This document shows, one piece after another, positions 61,002 through 64,000 of a stretch of DNA of 64,000 nucleotides. Location of the stretch: positions 37,958 to 101,957 of the forward strand of contig MSXN01000018.1 in the NCBI GenBank assembly GCA_002083555.1, written 5' to 3'. Position numbers and translations under genes: made by a program. Position 1 is the first letter of the stretch; the number at the start of each line of letters is the position of its first letter. Under the pieces are notes generated by a model, which was given only the letters and a program-made list of their open reading frames with translations, searched no databases and had not been told where the DNA came from. Origin of the DNA: Nitrospira sp. ST-bin5 (GTDB taxonomy: Bacteria > Nitrospirota > Nitrospiria > Nitrospirales > Nitrospiraceae).

Positions 61002-61220
61002 TCTTTTCTTTTCATAAGCCGTCGAATGTTGTCCGATGCACCGATGTTTGAATTCGGGACCGGAATCTTTGGATATTTTCATGGGCCGGCTCTTTTGCTG
61101 GTGTGGTTTGGCTCGCGGAGGAAATCTATACGGGCCATTGTCCCGTTGTCGGGTCCAAGATCCTTTGGCACTAGTCCAATGATTTTGGCACTAAGCTCAT
61201 TGCCCCTTGAAGGCGAGAGC

Positions 61221-61248
61221 CCTGTGGGTTCGAATCCCAGCCGGATCA
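61221..61248 (+). other. tRNA-like 3' fragment
   Basis: A T-arm-like TGTGGGTTCGAATCCCAG is followed by CCGGATCA, as at the 3' end of a tRNA. A GATCC near 61159 could pair with part of it, but a full cloverleaf cannot be built. It looks like a relic or an attachment-site fragment. It is not a copy of the adjacent tRNA-His 3' end. Confidence 0.4.
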
Positions 61249-61482
61249 CTACTTTGGATCGAAGATAGAACCATCAACGCGACATTTAGCCTCAGTCCGC
61301 CTGCCTACCTCTCCTGCATACTGGGTTCAAAAACCTATCCCATGGAAGAAGTCGGAACCGTCGATTGTCCTAAAACTTCGACCTATCATTTTGCGAGCCC
61401 CCCCAACAAATATCTATGAACTCTTAGCGGTGGGCGAGTGCCCGGAAACGACCCAAACCGGAAGTTCACGATCGACCGCTAT

Positions 61483-61546
61483 CTGGGCTGCTCCCAGTTT
61501 CATTCATACACCTCACTCGGTGTCTTTGAAACCAGCAGCAGCCCAG
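61483..61546. repeat. Left inverted repeat flanking the retron module
   Basis: Shares a 34-bp identical core (61497-61530) with 63668-63701 in opposite orientation, and the flanks remain similar across about 63 bp. It is also self-complementary: CTGGGCTGCT/AGCAGCCCAG outside, GTTTCA/TGAAAC further in, and ACACC/GGTGT at the tip, so its RNA would be a long hairpin. It lies 28 bp past the RT stop on the minus strand and could also serve as a terminator. Confidence 0.85.
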
Positions 61547-61573
61547 TAATATTTGGACAGTCGATAGTAGCAC

Positions 61574-63208
61574 TCATCGCGACCGGATCATTGCCTCTTT
61601 AATCGCACTGATCGGCACTATACTATTCTGCCCACCGTCGCCTTTGGCAGCAATTCCAATGACTCGCCTTTCGTTATTTAATACCGGTCCCCCGCTGTTC
61701 CCTGGAAAAATCACGGCATCTATCAACATTCTTTTTTTATCAAAGTGTAGGTTTGTGCCCACAACTCTGCCCCTTCCTATTGTCCCGCTGTGGCCGCGAG
61801 CATACCCTGGGTATCCTGCCAGTATTACTTCCGTGTCTTCGCGGACAATGCCATCATCACCTTGCAATAGTTGAGGTCCCGTGAACCCATGAATAGTGAG
61901 CACCGCTATATCTGCATCCAGATCTTCAATAGAAACATCTACGTCATACAGTTTGGAAGGGTCGGCCCCTTGATAGACCTCAAGCTTGCCAATTCGCTCA
62001 TTGATTACATGAGCACATGTAACCAAGCCAATGCCTTTTAGCAGAAAGCCTGTTCCCTGCTCAATTGTTGGAACACCGGGTTTCTCCGCAGGCTTATGCA
62101 CGTCAATTACAAACAATGCCGCCTTAATTTCATTTATCCATGCTTCAGAAGGCACCGCCCGGACAAGCGTTTCATCTAACAACTGCAATTTCCGAATCAA
62201 CTTTAAGTACAAACGGTCTAACTTCCCTCTGACCATACCAACAAAGTCGATTTTACCTTTGAGCACTTTCTTGAACGATGGTTTCTTCCCCCCAGGCTTG
62301 AGGAGCTTATTGTAATACCTGGCATGAAAATCCTTCTCCGCTGCGGTGAAGCCAAATTTTTGAGCAGCGTGCAACATCGCTCTTATCTGCCGAATAAATC
62401 GCCGATCGACGTTAGGAAATTCATTGGATACCAAGCCCGTAACTTTCTGTTGACGGCATCGCTCTATGAGTCTCACCTTTTTTGCGTTGATGGTGAAACC
62501 GCTGTCGCTGATTATTCTCGATAGCTCATCTCCGCAATGTGGCTCTTTCGAATCCGGTAAAGTAAACGCTATTGATTTCGGGAATGTCTCTTTGGCCGTT
62601 GAGAAGGTAATATCATCGGCGTAGCGCGTGTAATCGCACTTATAGTTCCTTGCCAGTCTACTTAGCTGCTGGTCCATCTTGCGACATAGAATGTTGCTAA
62701 CTACGGGAGAAGTTGGTGCTCCTTGTGGCAATGAATTCTCGAATGTGCAGATTTGGGCCAGAATAGTTGCTGTCTCTGCATTAAACTTAAATGGAGGGGC
62801 CATAAAAAGACCTCGGACCCTTCCGAAATTGATCGATGGGAAAAAGTTTTCCAGGTCAATTGTGAAAACATATTTTTTGCCTGCATGAACTCGCGAATTT
62901 GTACGGATGCTCCGCCCTCGAACGAAGCCATGGACCGAATGCTTGGAATCGACAACACTTGACAGAATAAAGCTGAGCTTTTTCTGAAGAATTTTCAGAG
63001 GGGAGATCGGCGCAGTGATCTGCCGCGCGGCGCCGGACTTCTTGGGAATTGTGAAGACGGTATATCGCTTTGAGGGAGGAACCTTGTGGAGATGATAGAT
63101 CAGCCGTTTGTAATCAACCTCAAGAAGTGCAGCAACAGCTTGCGGGCTATTTAACTTTTTGAATTCCTCACGTAAGAGATCTAAAGACTTGGTTAGATGG
63201 TATGGCAT
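61574..63208 (-). CDS. Retron-type reverse transcriptase fused to a trypsin-like protease
   Basis: A 544-residue fusion. The RT part (about residues 40-300) has VFTIDLENFFPSI (Asp118), LPQGAPTSPVVSN (160-172), TRYADDITFS (YADD 196-199) and QKVTGLVSNE (VTG 256-258), the last being a retron-RT hallmark. After a basic linker (about 300-350) comes a trypsin-like domain (about 362-540) with TCAHVI (His400), DLDADIAVL (Asp433) and FPGNSGGPVL (Ser505). So both active sites look intact. The gene is visibly AT-richer than its neighbours. ATG 63208 lies 11 nt past the ncRNA repeat. I infer an anti-phage retron in which the protease is the effector. Confidence 0.88.
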   Translation of the reverse strand: MPYHLTKSLDLLREEFKKLNSPQAVAALLEVDYKRLIYHLHKVPPSKRYTVFTIPKKSGAARQITAPISPLKILQKKLSFILSSVVDSKHSVHGFVRGRSIRTNSRVHAGKKYVFTIDLENFFPSINFGRVRGLFMAPPFKFNAETATILAQICTFENSLPQGAPTSPVVSNILCRKMDQQLSRLARNYKCDYTRYADDITFSTAKETFPKSIAFTLPDSKEPHCGDELSRIISDSGFTINAKKVRLIERCRQQKVTGLVSNEFPNVDRRFIRQIRAMLHAAQKFGFTAAEKDFHARYYNKLLKPGGKKPSFKKVLKGKIDFVGMVRGKLDRLYLKLIRKLQLLDETLVRAVPSEAWINEIKAALFVIDVHKPAEKPGVPTIEQGTGFLLKGIGLVTCAHVINERIGKLEVYQGADPSKLYDVDVSIEDLDADIAVLTIHGFTGPQLLQGDDGIVREDTEVILAGYPGYARGHSGTIGRGRVVGTNLHFDKKRMLIDAVIFPGNSGGPVLNNERRVIGIAAKGDGGQNSIVPISAIKEAMIRSR

Positions 63209-63219
63209 TCAAGGAAGGA

Positions 63220-63361
63220 GGGCTTGCGGGTATTCCGCCTTCTGCCAAGAACAAGAGGTAAACACTGTAAGCTATACACGTAAAGCACAAGAGGCATATA
63301 TGGCCCCTTGATTTGACCTGTCGCAGGATCAACAACAGACTTCAATACATCCCGCAAGCCC
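63220..63361 (-). ncRNA. Candidate retron msr-msd RNA
   Basis: On the minus strand the 142-nt segment opens with GGGCTTGCGGG (63361-63351) and closes with CCCGCAAGCCC (63230-63220), a perfect 11-bp inverted repeat in the a1/a2 position. Pairing may extend by GTATT/AATAC. Inside are a hairpin at 63332-63313 (TTGA, bulged T, CCTG, loop CGA, CAGG, TCAA) and another at 63310-63288 (CAAGGGGC, 7-nt loop, GCCTCTTG). The RT start follows by 11 nt. The first base coincides with the predicted transcription start. Which hairpins belong to msr and msd, and the branching G, are inferences. Confidence 0.65.
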
Positions 63362-63367
63362 AACAGA

Positions 63368-63397
63368 AATGTACACTGCCGGAGCTTCGTTTTCCAA
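63368..63397 (-). promoter_or_regulatory. Candidate promoter of the retron operon
   Basis: TTGGAA (63397-63392) and TACATT (63373-63368) are separated by 18 bp on the minus strand. Start at about 63361 would coincide with the first G of repeat a1 of the candidate ncRNA. Confidence 0.5.
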
Positions 63398-63441
63398 GGG
63401 GAAAAATTTCCAAATAACTAGTGGCCAAATCTCCGCTGCAA

Positions 63442-63648
63442 TCAACACGGATTGCGGCCTAGGCTCTTCACTCGGTCCTCCGTCTGCTGCTTCCGCATGT
63501 TCTCGATGTCCAGCTGCATCCCCCGCTCGCGGAAGTAGTCCATGCGCTGTTGCTGCGGCGACAGTCCGAGATAGTCTTTGGCCGAGACACCAACTGTCGT
63601 AAGAAGTGACCCGAGCACAAGACCGATGAGTAGATTTCTCAAAGCCAC
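63442..63648 (-). CDS. Small exported or membrane protein, about 68 aa
   Basis: After GTG 63648 the product reads MALRNLLIGLVLGSLLTT, a hydrophobic N-terminus, then a charged helical region (QQQRMDYFRERGMQLDIENM, KQQTEDRVKSLG). I do not recognise it. The frame opens upstream to ATG 63741, but that extension is encoded by the right inverted repeat, so the start is uncertain (GTG 63648 or TTG 63642 are alternatives). It lies upstream of the retron RNA on the same strand, inside the inverted repeats, and may be an accessory component or an unrelated passenger. Confidence 0.5.
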   Translation of the reverse strand: MALRNLLIGLVLGSLLTTVGVSAKDYLGLSPQQQRMDYFRERGMQLDIENMRKQQTEDRVKSLGRNPC

Positions 63649-63651
63649 AGC

Positions 63652-63714
63652 CTGGGCTGCTGTCGGGTTCAAAGACACCGAGTGAGGTGTATGAATGAAA
63701 CGGGAGGTAGCCCA
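63652..63714. repeat. Right inverted repeat flanking the retron module
   Basis: The inverted partner of 61483-61546: the 34-bp core at 63668-63701 is identical, while the outer arms differ at several positions. It is less self-complementary than the left copy. The pair encloses about 2.2 kb holding the small ORF, the candidate ncRNA and the RT-protease gene. Confidence 0.85.
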
Positions 63715-63741
63715 ATTCCGAGAGAACTTACAGGAAGGCAT

Positions 63742-64000
63742 GTGGGCAGGTATTGTGGACGCCGAGATGCGTATTAGGTAACGGTTCTACGACCTTCCCC
63801 CAGCCGACTCAGCCTCACTCCAGCCGAGTGTAGCGCGAAGCGAGCACCATCTCGAATGAACGGCCGCTTTCCGGCGCGGAGATGGCCGTAGCGACTGTCG
63901 CCAAGTGGCCGTTTGCAGTCATTCGAAATGTGACTCTAAATTTGCTTTTCCCGGAATGACCGAACCGGCTCGGTCAAAGCAATACGCAAAGGAAAGACAC
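63742..64000. other. Window end without a clear gene
   Basis: No convincing reading frame. A 35-codon frame on the minus strand (63922-63815) has no ribosome site. TCGAATGA near 63852 and TCATTCGA near 63919 form weak inverted arms, and GACCGA/TCGGTC near 63958-63975 a small hairpin. Nothing identifiable. Confidence 0.4.

Larger units (their letters stand above)
61002..61573. other. Gene-poor junction between tRNA-His and the retron module
   Basis: No reading frame here looks like a real gene. The stretch contains a tRNA-like 3' fragment (61221-61248), a repeated TTTGGCACT-like pair near 61163 and 61185, and the left inverted repeat at 61483-61546. It may be the scar of one or more integrations. 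Confidence 0.6.

Noticed and set aside
61159..61248. A possible full class II tRNA
   Set aside because: Only a T arm and five acceptor pairs can be drawn; the D and anticodon arms do not form, so only a 3' fragment is reported.
60957..61419. Two open frames of 103 and 70 codons after tRNA-His
   Set aside because: The first begins inside the tRNA and the second covers the tRNA-like fragment; composition is not protein-like and no ribosome site is seen.
61574..63208. Diversity-generating retroelement or group II intron
   Set aside because: No template/variable repeat pair, Avd gene, intron domain V or maturase region was seen, and the VTG motif plus the upstream repeats fit a retron better.
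63815..63922. A 35-residue minus-strand ORF near the window end
   Set aside because: No ribosome site and no recognisable feature; it cannot be told from chance.

Overview
The window looks like a chromosomal segment of a Gram-negative bacterium close to Nitrospira (Nitrospirota). This is an inference from the mix of gene families, roughly 60% G+C coding DNA (one sampled line in leuS counts 38 G/C of 60) and the gene order; I could not run a search. Gram-negative physiology is shown by murJ, lptE, mtgA, a SurA-type chaperone, ADP-heptose genes and two predicted outer-membrane barrels.

Region by region. 1-6.3 kb: murJ, an O6-alkylguanine alkyltransferase, dtd, a T2-family asparaginase, a VOC protein, mtgA and engB. 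6.2-12.2 kb, minus strand: a probable run rfaE2-mfd-PpiC lipoprotein-SurA-like chaperone. 12.3-19.4 kb: two paralogous membrane sensors, one a full hybrid kinase with HPt, the other ending in an RsbW-like ATPase without a His phosphoacceptor. 19.4-23.2 kb, minus: nfeD-SPFH-gmhA-deoxyhypusine-synthase-like-SprT-like. 23.3-25.1 kb: a stand-alone CARF protein, nearly leaderless, followed by a YbgC thioesterase and a 37-residue membrane peptide. 25.2-30.5 kb: small enzymes, hemL, and a barnase-type RNase/barstar/YidB operon. 30.8-38 kb: gph, an active/inactive M16 peptidase pair, an XRE-metallo-beta-lactamase fusion and two membrane metalloproteases. 38-53 kb: SatP-type transporter, BBP2 porin, LemA/DUF2207, M20 peptidase, a response regulator with a zinc ribbon, an ECF sigma/anti-sigma pair and der. 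53-61 kb: a nucleotidase, a methyltransferase, leuS-lptE-holA, rpsT, pyrF and tRNA-His.

The most interesting part is 61.0-63.7 kb, just downstream of tRNA-His. Here the DNA becomes AT-richer (one sampled line has 23 G/C of 60). On the minus strand it holds a reverse transcriptase with retron hallmarks (LPQG, YADD and VTG motifs) fused to a trypsin-like serine protease with an intact His-Asp-Ser triad. Directly upstream of the RT is a 142-nt segment bounded by perfect 11-nt inverted repeats and containing two hairpins, which is the architecture of a retron msr-msd RNA. A promoter is placed so that transcription would begin at the first base of the left repeat. The module, with a small membrane-protein ORF, is enclosed by about 63-bp inverted repeats sharing a 34-bp identical core. 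I read this as a mobile retron-type anti-phage defence candidate whose effector would be the fused protease.

Other structure: two large intergenic inverted repeats (35.2 and 46.6 kb), operator-like palindromes on both sides of hemL, and a heptamer tandem repeat inside the M16 signal-peptide region. No CRISPR array, rRNA or insertion-sequence transposase was seen.
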